Positions 45,742 to 55,769 of a DNA stretch of 64,000 nt are shown here, piece by piece. The notes below the pieces were generated by a model. It worked only from the letters and a program-made list of their open reading frames with translations, was not told the origin of the DNA and searched no databases. This DNA is from Klebsiella pneumoniae. GTDB taxonomy: Bacteria; Pseudomonadota; Gammaproteobacteria; Enterobacterales; Enterobacteriaceae. Made by a program: the position numbers and the translations under genes. The stretch spans positions 806,841 to 870,840 of the forward strand of contig NZ_KN046818.1 of NCBI RefSeq assembly GCF_000742135.1, read 5' to 3'. Each line of letters starts with the position of its first letter. The stretch's first letter is position 1.

Positions 45742-46777
45742 AGCCGCCGCTCCTTCTTCCGGTCTGCCAAATCTCTTTTTTCCCCAACAGCCCCTCGCGG
45801 GCGAAGAGCATGATGATCAGCAACAGCAGGGAGAAGACCACCATTCGCAGGCCCGGGTACGCGCCGAGATCGTGACCGAAGAACTGCAGCGGCTGATCGA
45901 GGAAGCGCAGCCACTCGCCGCTGCCGACCACCAGCACGGTGCCGAGCAGGGCGCCGGTGGTGCTGCCGAGCCCGCCGAGGACGATAATAATCAGCAGCTG
46001 GAAGGTGAGCATAAAGTCGAACAGCCCCGGGGAAATGGTGGTCAGCAGGGAAGCCAGCAGACCGCCGCCGATCCCTTCGAAGAAGGCGCTGGTGGCGAAG
46101 GCGCAGGTTTTAATGCGGAAGGTGTTGACCCCCATGGCGATCGCCGCATCTTCATCGTCGCGAATAGCTTTCATCATCCGGCCATACTTCGACCACACCA
46201 GCTGGAGGATCATGCCGGTGGCCAGCAGGGCGAACAGCCCGCACCAGAACAGGAGATGCGGCTGCTGCGGAATATCGTTCAGCCCGATGGCGCCGTTGGT
46301 GATTTGCGGGTTGTTAATGGCGAGGATCTTGATGATAAACCCAAAGCCGAGGGTGACAATGGCCAGGTAGTCGCCACGTACCCGGAAGACCGGCACGGCG
46401 AGGCACACCGCCAGCGCCGCCGCGCACAGGCCGCTTATCAGCAGGGCGGGGAGGAAGCCCGCGTGCAGGCTGAGGATCCACGGGCTGGGGGCGGCCATTT
46501 CAAACATGTCTACCTTGCTGTCGCTGGAGAGGATCAGCAGGGCGGTCACGTAGGCGCCCACCGCCACGAAGCCGTTCGGCTCCAGCGACAGCTGGCCGGT
46601 CACGCCGTTGATCAGGTTGTAGCTGACCGCGAGGATCATAAAGATAAAAATGGTGCTGATGACACGAACAATGTAGTCATTGAAAACCACGTTGATTCCG
46701 GCCAGCAGCGCGATACAGATGACAATAATGACCAGGTTGCGCAGCTGCGCCCCGGCGGTCGTCGTCGCGTTGAGCAT
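45728..46777 (-). CDS. livM: Branched-chain-type amino acid ABC transporter permease (LivM-like)
   Basis: The 349-residue permease has LivM blocks VSYNLINGVTGQLSLEPNGF, VAVGAYVTALLI and the coupling segment IRDDEDAAIAMGVNTFRIKT, with about nine membrane segments. Its start codon overlaps the livH stop by one base. Pairs with LivH. Confidence 0.92.
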   Translation of the reverse strand: MLNATTTAGAQLRNLVIIVICIALLAGINVVFNDYIVRVISTIFIFMILAVSYNLINGVTGQLSLEPNGFVAVGAYVTALLILSSDSKVDMFEMAAPSPWILSLHAGFLPALLISGLCAAALAVCLAVPVFRVRGDYLAIVTLGFGFIIKILAINNPQITNGAIGLNDIPQQPHLLFWCGLFALLATGMILQLVWSKYGRMMKAIRDDEDAAIAMGVNTFRIKTCAFATSAFFEGIGGGLLASLLTTISPGLFDFMLTFQLLIIIVLGGLGSTTGALLGTVLVVGSGEWLRFLDQPLQFFGHDLGAYPGLRMVVFSLLLLIIMLFAREGLLGKKEIWQTGRRSGGYGGK

Positions 46778-47676
46778 CAGAAACGGCTCCTTTCCAGACG
46801 TTCGTCGCCCATAATGCCGACCGGGCGGAACAAGAGGACCAGAATCAAGAACAGGAAGGCGAAAGCGTCTTTATAGCCGCCCAGTTCGGGGAAGAGCGCC
46901 ACGGCGACCACCTCGGTAAAACCGAGGATAAAGCCGCCCAGCACCGCGCCGGTGACGCTGCCAATCCCGCCCAGCACGGCGGCGGCGAAGGCCTTCAGGC
47001 CGATAAGCACGCCCATCAGGGGATCGATCGTCGGGTAGCTGATGGAGTAGAACACGCCGCCGAGCGCCGCGAGACTACTGCCGAGGGCGAAGACCAGGGA
47101 GATGATCCGGTTGGCGTCAATGCCCATCAGGCGCACGGTGTTGACGTCAAAGGCCACCGCGCGGATCGCCATCCCATAGCGGGTGCGGTACAGCAGCCAG
47201 AGGATCGCCAGCAGCAGCAGGACGGTGATCAGCGGCACAATCCACGCCACGTTGGTAATGATGACGCTGCCGAAGGCCCGGGTCTGGTTGAAAAAGTCAG
47301 GGGCGGAGAAGAAGCGCGAGCTGCCGCCAAACAGTACGTTAAACAGGTTTTCGAGAAAAAAGCTGACGCCGATGGCAGTGATCAGCATGGAGATTTTCGA
47401 GGCCTGACGCAGCGGACGATAGGCGACCCGGTCAATCAGCATACCAAACAGGCCGCACAGCCCGAGGGTCAGGAAAACGGCTACCCCGAAGGGTAGCCCA
47501 ACCGAAGAAAATAAAAACAGCGTACTAAACGCGCCGACCATCATCACGTCCGCATGGGCGAAGTTGATCAGCCGCAGCACGCCATAAACCATCGTATAAC
47601 CGATGGCAATCAGGGCGTACATGCCCCCAAGACTCATTCCATTGACCACTTGCTGGAGAAAAATGGCGCCGTCCAT
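46777..47676 (-). CDS. livH: Branched-chain-type amino acid ABC transporter permease (LivH-like)
   Basis: The 299-residue permease has LivH features QQVVNGMSLGGMYALIAIGY, TMVYGVLRLINFAHADVMMV and AVAFDVNTVRLMGIDANRII. About eight membrane segments are seen. It follows the binding-protein gene by 19 bases. Confidence 0.93.
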   Translation of the reverse strand: MDGAIFLQQVVNGMSLGGMYALIAIGYTMVYGVLRLINFAHADVMMVGAFSTLFLFSSVGLPFGVAVFLTLGLCGLFGMLIDRVAYRPLRQASKISMLITAIGVSFFLENLFNVLFGGSSRFFSAPDFFNQTRAFGSVIITNVAWIVPLITVLLLLAILWLLYRTRYGMAIRAVAFDVNTVRLMGIDANRIISLVFALGSSLAALGGVFYSISYPTIDPLMGVLIGLKAFAAAVLGGIGSVTGAVLGGFILGFTEVVAVALFPELGGYKDAFAFLFLILVLLFRPVGIMGDERLERSRF

Positions 47677-47695
47677 TTTGTAGCCTCGTCACAAC

Positions 47696-48832
47696 TTAAG
47701 GGTTAACCACGGTACGAAACGCCAGCTTGCCATCTTTCACTTCGTTGATGACCGCGCTGCGAATGGCGTCGCCGTTCTGTAACGTCAGCGTGCCGGTCAC
47801 CCCCTGGAAATCTTTGGTGGCGCGGATTTTTTCATTTACGCAGACCCGATCGTGGGGATCGCTGCACTGGTTCATGGCGTTGACGATGACGTTATAGGCG
47901 TCCGCCGCCATTGCGCCCCAGGTATGGGTCGGCTGCTGGTATTTGGCTTCCCAGGCTTTGATGAAGGTTTCCCCCGCCGGGGTCTGCTCTTTGGCGTTCG
48001 GCGAGTAATAATCGGTGGTCATATAGCCGTTGACCGCGTCTTTACCGACATCGAAGAAGACCTGATCCGCGGCCAGACCGTCGCCGCCCACCACCGGTTT
48101 GTTGAGCCCCAGCTGTTTAGACTGCACGGCAATCAGCGCCCCTTCGGTGTAGTAGATCGGCATGTAAATCATGTCGACATTCTTCGCCTTGACGCTCGCC
48201 AGCTGGGCTTTAAAGTCCTTGCTGCCGCCCGGGGCCTGGACCTCGATGGGAATGGTGCCGCCGTTTTTCAGGAACTGGGTGCGGAACGCTTTCGCCAGGC
48301 CGACGGAGTAGTCGTTGCTGCTGTCAAACACGATGGCGGCGGTTTTGGCTTTCAGATCGCGGGAGGCCAGATTGGCCCCGACCACCCCCTGGAAGCTGTC
48401 CGAGAAGCAGACCCGGCTGACGTAGGGATGGTTGCGGGTGACGCGGTCGTTGGTGGCGGTGGAGGAGACCAGCGGCGTTTTGCTGTCGTCGGCGATTTTG
48501 GTCATCGCCAGGGTGTTGGAGGAGGTGACTTCCCCGATCACGGCATCCACTTTATCGCTGGAGACCAGGCGCTGCATGGCGTTGGCCGCTTCGACTTTGT
48601 CGCTTTTATCATCGATAACGATAAGCTTGATGGTATCGCCATTTTTTAACGTCGGGGTAATGGCCTGAATAATGTCCAGCCCTTTCTGCGACGGCTGGCC
48701 ATAGCCGCTGAGGGCGCCGCTCAGGGGTAATACCACCCCGATTTTAATTTCCGCTGCCTGCGCGCTGCTGGCGCCGACCAGCGCGGCAACCAGCGTGGCC
48801 ATTAAAGACGCTTTCCCGGAAAACGATTTCAT
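47696..48832 (-). CDS. Branched-chain-type amino acid ABC transporter substrate-binding protein
   Basis: The 378-residue product has a signal peptide ending ASSAQAAEIKIGVVLPLSG, then LSGYGQPSQKGLDIIQAITP, AVIGEVTSSNTLAMTKIADD and DMIYMPIYYTEGALIAVQSK, as in periplasmic LivK/LivJ-type proteins. It is the first gene of the operon. The ligand could be leucine-type or another amide or amino acid. I leave the symbol empty. Confidence 0.88.
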   Translation of the reverse strand: MKSFSGKASLMATLVAALVGASSAQAAEIKIGVVLPLSGALSGYGQPSQKGLDIIQAITPTLKNGDTIKLIVIDDKSDKVEAANAMQRLVSSDKVDAVIGEVTSSNTLAMTKIADDSKTPLVSSTATNDRVTRNHPYVSRVCFSDSFQGVVGANLASRDLKAKTAAIVFDSSNDYSVGLAKAFRTQFLKNGGTIPIEVQAPGGSKDFKAQLASVKAKNVDMIYMPIYYTEGALIAVQSKQLGLNKPVVGGDGLAADQVFFDVGKDAVNGYMTTDYYSPNAKEQTPAGETFIKAWEAKYQQPTHTWGAMAADAYNVIVNAMNQCSDPHDRVCVNEKIRATKDFQGVTGTLTLQNGDAIRSAVINEVKDGKLAFRTVVNP

Positions 48833-48954
48833 TGGTATTTCTCCGTCGGTCGATTATTTATCTTTAACCATCAATGACTGCATAACATTGAGGAATAATG
48901 CGCCAGCGTATCCGGCGAATTATTGGCTGTTATGTTGAATAGATAACGAGATAT

Positions 48955-49077
48955 ATACCCTAATTAATTCGAGTCGCATGAAGGCGGCAAGTAAGCGAGT
49001 CCCCAGACGCTTACAGAAGTAAGTGACTGGGGAGAGAACGCAGCCAACGCACATGCAACTTGAAGTATGACGGGTAT
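48955..49077. repeat. ERIC element
   Basis: The segment starts ataccc and ends gggtat, and its centre reads gcttacagaagtaagtgact followed by gggg, matching the ERIC core. At about 123 bases it is near the usual 127. ERIC is a dispersed palindromic repeat of enterics. It lies in the gap upstream of the liv operon; the rest of 48833-49377 also has REP-like sequence at about 49200-49304 and no gene. Confidence 0.9.
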
Positions 49078-49377
49078 TTTTAATGCGCTGATTTACCTTA
49101 CAACGTCCGTTTCGTTTTTACTCATGCAATATTCTTATTACCTGCAGGGAAGGGCATAAGGCTGGCGACAACACGGTTTTTGGTACGGTGAAAGCATTTT
49201 GCCGGGGGGCGACTGGCGCCTTACCCGGCCTGAAAAATACGCCATATAAACCGCTGGCACGGCTTCCGTAGACCCGTACCAGCGAAGCGCCGCCGGGCAA
49301 TTTCAGCGCGCGGCGGAATATAAAAGTCAGGTGCACAAGATAATATTAAAAATCTATTCTGCTGCTCGCGTGACTTA

Positions 49378-50154
49378 TTATTTTAAAGGGGGCAACGGTT
49401 TTATTTTACCATGCAGCGCCGGATTATCGCTTTCATCTTTCAGACCCACCCCGGTAAGCCGGCGCAAAAAAGCCTGCTCCAGCAGCCAGGCCAGTTTAAA
49501 GGCGGCGGCGTCATGGCTTAATCCCTCCGGCCGAATATTGGAGATACAGTTGCGCTCAGACTCCAGGCGCTGACGATGAGGCTGCCAGGTGAGGTAGACG
49601 CCGAGGCTGTCCGGCGAGGAGAGACCCGGTCGTTCGCCAATCAGGATCGCCACCGCGCGGGCTTTCAGGGTTTCGCCAATATCATCCCCCAGCGCCACCC
49701 GCGACTGATGCGCCAGCACCACCGGCGCCAGGCCGATACCCAGCGTCCGCAGATAGGGCAGCAGGGCGCGGATCAACGGCACCGCCTGGCGCTCTACCGC
49801 CCAGGAAGAGAGGCCGTCGCCGATCACCAGCAGCAGGTCGGCGGGGCGGACGCCGCTGGCGGCGAGGTCGGCGCGACTCTCATCGGCGAGCTGCCGCCCG
49901 AGATCCGGGCGCCGCAGATAGGTATGACGGTCCGGCGCGGCGCTGTGCACCGTCAGGGCCTCGAGGCCGAGCGCCGCCAGCGGCGCCACCAATTGTTGGC
50001 TGGCGAACGGCTGATGAATGGCATCCCGCGCTCTGGCATGGGCCAGACCAAAGTTGAGGACTTCGCGGGTCGGCAGACTGGCGCCGCTGCGCCCCAGGGC
50101 GATCCGCGCATCGGTAAATTCACGCAGCGGGTTCCAGGCATCGGGACGGTTCAT
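49378..50154 (-). CDS. eutC: Ethanolamine ammonia-lyase small subunit
   Basis: The 258-residue product opens MNRPDAWNPLREFTDARIAL and has LPTREVLNFGLAHARARDAI and the cobalamin-site region HSAAPDRHTYLRRPDLGRQL, VRPADLLLVIGDGLSSWAVE and ERPGLSSPDSLGVYLTW. It is shorter at the N-terminus than the eut-operon enzyme of E. coli, as in EutC proteins outside microcompartment operons. It overlaps eutB by 4 bases. Confidence 0.93.
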   Translation of the reverse strand: MNRPDAWNPLREFTDARIALGRSGASLPTREVLNFGLAHARARDAIHQPFASQQLVAPLAALGLEALTVHSAAPDRHTYLRRPDLGRQLADESRADLAASGVRPADLLLVIGDGLSSWAVERQAVPLIRALLPYLRTLGIGLAPVVLAHQSRVALGDDIGETLKARAVAILIGERPGLSSPDSLGVYLTWQPHRQRLESERNCISNIRPEGLSHDAAAFKLAWLLEQAFLRRLTGVGLKDESDNPALHGKIKPLPPLK

Positions 50155-51539
50155 ACGGAGGCTCCTTGCGGCAGGACGGACAGCAGCGGATGGCGGGCGT
50201 CGGTGAGCCGCAGCGCGCCGTGCGGATCGATAATCTGCATCTTCGCCAGCCAGTCGGCGAACTCCGGGGCATGCTTTAAGCCCAGCAGACGACGGGCGTA
50301 CAGCGCGTCATGGAACGAGGTGCTCTGGTAATTGAGCATGATATCGTCCGCTCCGGGCACGCCTATCAGGAAGGTGAGCCCGGCGGCGCACAGCAAGGTC
50401 AGCAGGGTGTCCATATCATCCTGATCCGCTTCCGCGTGGTTGGTATAGCAGACGTCGCAGCCGATCGGCAGGCCCATCAGCTTGCCGCAGAAATGATCCT
50501 CCAGCCCGGCGCGAATAATCTGCTTGCCGTCGTAGAGATACTCCGGACCGATAAAACCGACCACGGTATTGACCAGTAGCGGTTCAAAGTGGCGGGCGAC
50601 GGCGTAGGCCCGCGCCTCACAGGTTTGCTGATCGACGCCGTGGTGGGCGTTGGCCGACAGGCAGCTTCCCTGGCCGGTCTCAAAATACATCACATTGCTG
50701 CCGAGGGTACCGCGCCTGAGGCTGAGGGCCGCCTCGCGGGCCTCCTGCAGCAAGGCAAGATTGATGCCGAAGCCGCTGTTGGCCGCTTCGGTACCGGCCA
50801 CCGACTGGAACACCAGATCCACCGGCGCGCCGCGCTCAATCAGCTGCAGCGTATTGGTCACATGGGTCAGAATGCAGGACTGGGTAGGGATGGCGAAGCG
50901 CTGAATAATATCGTCCAGCATGACGTTCAGCTGCGCCAGCACCGGTAAGCTGTCGCTGGCCGGGTTGATGCCGATCACCGCGTCCCCGGCGCCGTACAGC
51001 AGCCCGTCGAGCATACTGGCGGCGATGCCTTTCAGGTCGTCGGTGGGATGGTTGGGCTGCAGGCGTACGCTGAGGTGGCCGGGCAGGCCGATGGTGTTGC
51101 GAAAGCGCGTCACCACCTGGCATTTGCTGGCGGCAAGGATCAGATCCTGATTGCGCATCAGCTTACTGACCGCCGCCGCCATCTCCGGGGTGATGGCGCG
51201 GGCGACCCGCTGCAGCGTGGCGGTATCGGTAGCATCATCCAGCAGCCAGTCGCGAAAATCGCCGACCGTCAGGTGACGCAGGGCGGCAAAGCCCTGCGCA
51301 TCATGGGTGTCGAGGATCAGGCGAGTCACTTCGTCCTGCTCGTAAGGGATAAGCGGGTTGTCGAGAATGTCGGTCAGCGGCACCTCGGCGAGGGCCATTT
51401 TCGCCGCCATCCGCTCTTCGGCTGAGGTGGCGATAATCCCTGCGAGGGCGTCGCCGGAGCGGGCCGGCGACGCTTTCGCCATCAGCGTTTTCAGACTATC
51501 AAAGCGCCATACCTGGCCCGATAGCGTGGTTTTATACAT
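50151..51539 (-). CDS. eutB: Ethanolamine ammonia-lyase large subunit
   Basis: The 462-residue product has the TIM-barrel blocks KCQVVTRFRNTIGLPGHLSV, GINPASDSLPVLAQLNVMLD, AGTEAANSGFGINLALLQEA and GSNVMYFETGQGSCLSANAH. With EutC and adenosylcobalamin it splits ethanolamine to acetaldehyde and ammonia. It lies between the permease and eutC, with no shell or aldehyde dehydrogenase genes. Confidence 0.95.
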   Translation of the reverse strand: MYKTTLSGQVWRFDSLKTLMAKASPARSGDALAGIIATSAEERMAAKMALAEVPLTDILDNPLIPYEQDEVTRLILDTHDAQGFAALRHLTVGDFRDWLLDDATDTATLQRVARAITPEMAAAVSKLMRNQDLILAASKCQVVTRFRNTIGLPGHLSVRLQPNHPTDDLKGIAASMLDGLLYGAGDAVIGINPASDSLPVLAQLNVMLDDIIQRFAIPTQSCILTHVTNTLQLIERGAPVDLVFQSVAGTEAANSGFGINLALLQEAREAALSLRRGTLGSNVMYFETGQGSCLSANAHHGVDQQTCEARAYAVARHFEPLLVNTVVGFIGPEYLYDGKQIIRAGLEDHFCGKLMGLPIGCDVCYTNHAEADQDDMDTLLTLLCAAGLTFLIGVPGADDIMLNYQSTSFHDALYARRLLGLKHAPEFADWLAKMQIIDPHGALRLTDARHPLLSVLPQGASV

Positions 51540-51548
51540 GCCGCCTCC

Positions 51549-52928
51549 TCAGGAGACCGTGCGCAGTTGAGGATCCACTGGCGCCCGTTCACGGGCCGCT
51601 GCGGTTTTGCGGAACCACAGGTAGCCGCCGAGCATCATCGCCGCGAAAATCAGCGCCAACAGCAGGTTATACCAGACCATCGCCACCAGGCAGAGCACCG
51701 CCATGCTGAGGGCAAAGGCCGGCGCCAGCGGGTAGAGCGGGGCGCGGAACGGACGAATCAGCTTCGGCTCGCTACGGCGCAGTTTGAACAGCGCCGCCAT
51801 GGAAGTGATATACATAACAATAGCCCCAAATACCGACATGGTGACGATGCAGGCGGTCAGCGGCATGCCGCTGATGGTGATCAGCGAGTCGGAGAAGATC
51901 GCGGCGATCCCCACCACGCCCCCGGCAAGGATCGCCAGATGCGGGGTGCGGGTGCGGCGGTTGAGGGAGGCCAGCCCGGCGGGCAGATAGCCGGCGCGGG
52001 CGAGGGAGTAGATCTGCCGCGAGTAGCCCATAATGATGCCGTGGAAGGAGGCGACGAGGCCAAACAGCCCCAGCCACACCAGCATATGCAGCCAGCCGCT
52101 GCCGTTGCCCACCACCGTCTTCATCGCCTGGGGCAGCGGATCGTTAATATTGGACAGCGCGCGCCAGTCGCCGACGCCGCCGGCGAAGACCATCACGCCG
52201 ATCGCCAGCACCGTCAGCGTCAGAATGCCGCCGCCCAGGGCGCGGGGAATGGTGCGCTGCGGATCTTTGGCCTCTTCGGCCGCCATGGAGGCCCCCTCAA
52301 TGGCGAGGAAGAACCAGATGGCGAACGGAATGGCGGCGAACATCCCCGGCAGCGCCAGGCCGCTGAAGCTGTCCGCGCCCGCCCAGCCGTTAGTGGTGAA
52401 GTGGCTCCAGGAGAAGCCGGGGGCGACCACGCCCATGAACACCAGCAGCTCGAAGATGGCCAGCAGAGTGACGATCAGCTCGAAGGTGGCGGCGATGCCG
52501 ACGCCGAGAATATTGAGCGTCATAAAGATCACGTAGGCGCCGCAGGCGACCCATTTCGGATCCAGCGCCGGAAACTGCACGTTGAGGTAGGCCCCGATGG
52601 CCATGGCGATGGCCGGCGGGGCGAAGACGAATTCAATCAGGGTGGCAAAACCAGCGATAAAGCCGCCGGTGGGCCCGAAGGCGCGGTAGGCATAGGCGAA
52701 AGGGCCGCCAGCGTGCGGGATGGCGGTGGTCAGCTCGGTAAAGCTGAAAATAAAGGCGCAGTACATGGCGGCGACCGCCAGGGCGACGACCATAAACCCC
52801 ATCGTGCCCGCCTGCGACCAGCCGTAGCTCCAGCCGAAGTACTCCCCGGATATCACCAGTCCGACGGCGATCCCCCATAAACGAAAACTACCGAGCGTTC
52901 TTTTTAAGGTGGTGGTTTGCTCTGTCAT
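51549..52928 (-). CDS. eat: Ethanolamine permease (APC family)
   Basis: The 459-residue membrane protein begins with EQTTTLKRTLGSFRLWGIAV and GLVISGEYFGWSYGWSQAGT, features of the ethanolamine permease group. It continues with AIPHAGGPFAYAYRAFGPTG and WFFLAIEGASMAAEEAKDPQ, with about twelve membrane segments. It is directly upstream of eutB (9 bases) and so supplies the substrate. Divergent from mmuP. Confidence 0.9.
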   Translation of the reverse strand: MTEQTTTLKRTLGSFRLWGIAVGLVISGEYFGWSYGWSQAGTMGFMVVALAVAAMYCAFIFSFTELTTAIPHAGGPFAYAYRAFGPTGGFIAGFATLIEFVFAPPAIAMAIGAYLNVQFPALDPKWVACGAYVIFMTLNILGVGIAATFELIVTLLAIFELLVFMGVVAPGFSWSHFTTNGWAGADSFSGLALPGMFAAIPFAIWFFLAIEGASMAAEEAKDPQRTIPRALGGGILTLTVLAIGVMVFAGGVGDWRALSNINDPLPQAMKTVVGNGSGWLHMLVWLGLFGLVASFHGIIMGYSRQIYSLARAGYLPAGLASLNRRTRTPHLAILAGGVVGIAAIFSDSLITISGMPLTACIVTMSVFGAIVMYITSMAALFKLRRSEPKLIRPFRAPLYPLAPAFALSMAVLCLVAMVWYNLLLALIFAAMMLGGYLWFRKTAAARERAPVDPQLRTVS

Positions 52929-53132
52929 ACGTATTGCCTCGCCAGATAGAAAGGTGCTGAACGACAGGCTGCAAAGAGAGTGCCAGAACGTTGCCTGCCG
53001 CGATAAGGCGTCAGTCCGTGGCGCGCCCGCTGGCGCTGCGCAAAAATGGGGCAGGCTGCACGCTGTCGGCGCGCGCCCTGGTGCAGCGGCTTTGCTTTTT
53101 CAGCGGCGGCACGGTATAACACTTCTTCTTTT

Positions 53133-53164
53133 GGATGTTTAGATGTCTATACGTTTATACGCAT
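53133..53164. promoter_or_regulatory. Tandem MetJ-like boxes upstream of mmuP
   Basis: Four successive 8-mers read ggatgttt, agatgtct, atacgttt and atacgcat, against the MetJ consensus agacgtct (5, 7, 6 and 5 matches). Tandem 8-mers are the normal form of a MetJ operator. They lie 38 bases before the mmuP start, in line with methionine repression of mmuPM known in E. coli. Confidence 0.7.
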
Positions 53165-53201
53165 CATGACCCGGGCAAGCGGGCTGGCGTGAGAAAATAA
53201 A

Positions 53202-54611
53202 ATGCAAAGCACAACACAACAACAAGGTGGGCAGCTGAAGCGCACCATGAAAACGCGCCATCTGATCATGCTGTCGCTCGGCGGCGTGATTGGCACCGGC
53301 TTATTCTTTAATACCGGCTATATCATCTCCACCACCGGCGCGGCCGGGACGCTGCTGGCGTATCTGATTGGCGCCCTGGTGGTCTGGCTGGTGATGCAGT
53401 GCCTTGGCGAGCTGTCGGTGGCGATGCCAGAGACCGGCGCCTTCCACGTTTACGCGGCGCGCTATCTTGGCCCGGCGACGGGCTATACCGTGGCGTGGCT
53501 CTACTGGCTAACGTGGACGGTGGCGCTGGGGTCGAGCTTCACCGCGGCGGGATTCTGCATGCAGTACTGGTTCCCGCAGGTGCCGGTCTGGATCTGGTGC
53601 GTGGTGTTCTGCGCAGTGATCTTCGGCCTTAACATCATTTCGACGCGCTTCTTCGCCGAAGGCGAGTTCTGGTTCTCGCTGGTGAAAGTGATCACCATCG
53701 TCGCGTTTATTATTCTCGGCGGCGCGGCCATTTTCGGCATCATTCCGATGCAGGATGGCTCGCCGGCGCCGGGCCTGCGCAATATCACCGCCGAAGGCTG
53801 GTTCCCGCACGGCGGCCTGCCGATCCTGATGACCATGGTGGCGGTGAACTTCGCCTTCTCCGGGACGGAGCTTATCGGCATTGCCGCCGGAGAGACGGAA
53901 AACCCGCATACAGTTATTCCGGTTGCCATCCGCACCACCATCGCCCGGCTGATTATTTTCTTTATCGGCACCGTGTTTGTGCTGGCGGCGCTGATCCCGA
54001 TGCAGCAGGCGGGAGTGGAGAAAAGCCCCTTCGTGCTGGTGTTTGAGAAGGTGGGCATCCCTTATGCGGCGGACATGTTCAACTTCGTGATCCTGACGGC
54101 GATCCTGTCGGCGGCTAACTCCGGCCTGTACGCTTCCGGGCGGATGCTGTGGTCGCTGTCGAACGAGAAGACGCTGCCGGCCTGCTTTGCCAAAGTCAAT
54201 AAACGGGGCGTGCCGGTGACCGCCCTGTCGGTGAGTATGCTGGGCGGCGTGCTGGCGCTGTTCTCCAGCGTGGTGGCGCCAGATACGGTGTTTGTCGCGC
54301 TGTCGGCGATCTCCGGTTTTGCGGTGGTGGCGGTGTGGTTGAGCATCTGCGCCTCGCACTTTATGTTCCGCCGCCGCCATCTGCAGCAGGGTAAGGCGCT
54401 GAGCGATCTGCAGTATCGCGCTCCCTGGTATCCGGTGGTGCCCGTTCTGGGCTTTGTGCTGTGCCTGGTGGCCTGCGTGGGCCTCGCTTTTGACCCGAGC
54501 CAGAGAATTGCGCTGTGGTGCGGGATCCCCTTTGTGGCCCTGTGCTATGGTGCCTGGTATCTTACTCGTTCACGGAATATGACTCAGGAGCCCCAACATG
54601 TCGCAGACTAA
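53202..54611 (+). CDS. mmuP: S-methylmethionine permease
   Basis: The 469-residue APC-family protein has the consensus [40 protein letters not shown] and [20 protein letters not shown], with about twelve membrane segments. The overlap of 14 bases with mmuM and the MetJ-like boxes upstream identify it as MmuP rather than another APC carrier. Imports S-methylmethionine. Confidence 0.94.
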   Translation: MQSTTQQQGGQLKRTMKTRHLIMLSLGGVIGTGLFFNTGYIISTTGAAGTLLAYLIGALVVWLVMQCLGELSVAMPETGAFHVYAARYLGPATGYTVAWLYWLTWTVALGSSFTAAGFCMQYWFPQVPVWIWCVVFCAVIFGLNIISTRFFAEGEFWFSLVKVITIVAFIILGGAAIFGIIPMQDGSPAPGLRNITAEGWFPHGGLPILMTMVAVNFAFSGTELIGIAAGETENPHTVIPVAIRTTIARLIIFFIGTVFVLAALIPMQQAGVEKSPFVLVFEKVGIPYAADMFNFVILTAILSAANSGLYASGRMLWSLSNEKTLPACFAKVNKRGVPVTALSVSMLGGVLALFSSVVAPDTVFVALSAISGFAVVAVWLSICASHFMFRRRHLQQGKALSDLQYRAPWYPVVPVLGFVLCLVACVGLAFDPSQRIALWCGIPFVALCYGAWYLTRSRNMTQEPQHVAD

Positions 54612-55530
54612 TCCGTTTACCGCCCTGCTTGACGCCCAGCCTTTCGTGCTGCTGGACGGCGCCATGGCCACCGAGCTGGAGGCCCGCGGCTGCGATCTGG
54701 CCGACAGCCTGTGGTCGGCGAAAGTGCTGCTGGAGAACCCGCAGCTGATCCGCGATGTGCATCTTGACTACTTTCGCGCCGGGGCGCAGGTGGCGATCAC
54801 CGCCAGCTATCAGGCCACTCCGGCGGGCTTTGCCGCGCGCGGGCTGGATGAGGCGCAGTCCCGGGCGCTAATCGGCAAAAGCGTCGAGCTGGCGCGCAAA
54901 GCGCGCGAGGCGTACCTCGCCGAGAACCCGCAGGCCGGTACGCTGCTGGTGGCCGGTTCGGTGGGGCCGTATGGCGCGTTTCTCGCCGACGGCTCGGAGT
55001 ATCGCGGCGATTATCAGCGCAGCGCGGCAGAGTTCCAGGCCTTCCACCGCCCGCGCGTCGAAGCGCTGCTGGATGCCGGCGCCGACCTGCTGGCCTGTGA
55101 AACCCTGCCGTCATTCGCTGAGATCCAGGCCCTGGCGGCCCTGCTGCAGGAGTATCCCCGCGCCCGCGCCTGGTACTCCTTCACGCTGCGCGACGCCGAA
55201 CATCTCAGCGACGGCACGCCGCTGCGCGAGGTGATGGCCGCCCTGGCGGATAACCCGCAGGTGGTGGCGGTGGGGATCAACTGTATCGCCCTGGAAAATA
55301 CGCCCGCGGCGCTGGCGCATTTGCACAGCCTGACGGCCCTGCCGCTGGTGGTCTATCCTAACTCCGGCGAACATTATGATGCGGTGAGCAAGACCTGGCA
55401 CCATCATGGCGAAGCCTGCGCCAGCCTGGCTGATTATCTGCCGCAGTGGCTGGCCGCCGGGGCGAAGCTGATCGGCGGCTGCTGCCGCACTACGCCGAAG
55501 GACATCGCCGCGCTTAACGCGAAGCGCTAA
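54598..55530 (+). CDS. mmuM: Homocysteine S-methyltransferase
   Basis: The 310-residue product has the TIM-barrel start [20 protein letters not shown] and zinc ligands in [11 protein letters not shown] and [14 protein letters not shown]. It transfers a methyl group from S-methylmethionine to homocysteine, making two methionines. Cotranscribed with mmuP. Confidence 0.96.
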   Translation: MSQTNPFTALLDAQPFVLLDGAMATELEARGCDLADSLWSAKVLLENPQLIRDVHLDYFRAGAQVAITASYQATPAGFAARGLDEAQSRALIGKSVELARKAREAYLAENPQAGTLLVAGSVGPYGAFLADGSEYRGDYQRSAAEFQAFHRPRVEALLDAGADLLACETLPSFAEIQALAALLQEYPRARAWYSFTLRDAEHLSDGTPLREVMAALADNPQVVAVGINCIALENTPAALAHLHSLTALPLVVYPNSGEHYDAVSKTWHHHGEACASLADYLPQWLAAGAKLIGGCCRTTPKDIAALNAKR

Positions 55531-55536
55531 GTTTTT

Positions 55537-55613
55537 GCCGGGTGGCGCTGCGCTTACCCGGCCTACATATTGCGCAAAACGGATGCTGGGTAAGGCCTAG
55601 CCGCCACCCGGCG
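55537..55613. repeat. REP pair between mmuM and tauA
   Basis: Two inverted REP-type units read gccgggtggcgctgcgctta and ggtaaggcctagccgccacc, with cccggc ends. A typical bacterial interspersed mosaic element after an operon end. The remaining bases to 55769 should contain the tau promoter. Confidence 0.8.
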
Positions 55614-55769
55614 CCAACCATCTGCCACTAACTCACCGCACAAAACCAACTATCCTTTCCCGCTTTTGTTCTAAAAACGATTCGCTATTAGCCAGAATTT
55701 TTAATTACTTCATCTCCATCCTGATGCCGGAAATACTGCACCTATAACAACTCAGGGGAAGCAGACATT

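Noticed and set aside
45575..46876. Long plus-strand frame opposite livG/livM
   Set aside because: It is antisense to well-conserved GC-rich genes and has a low-complexity glutamate/glutamine composition typical of antisense frames.
51567..52880. Long plus-strand frame opposite the ethanolamine permease gene
   Set aside because: Antisense artefact of a GC-rich membrane-protein gene; no start signal or recognisable domain.
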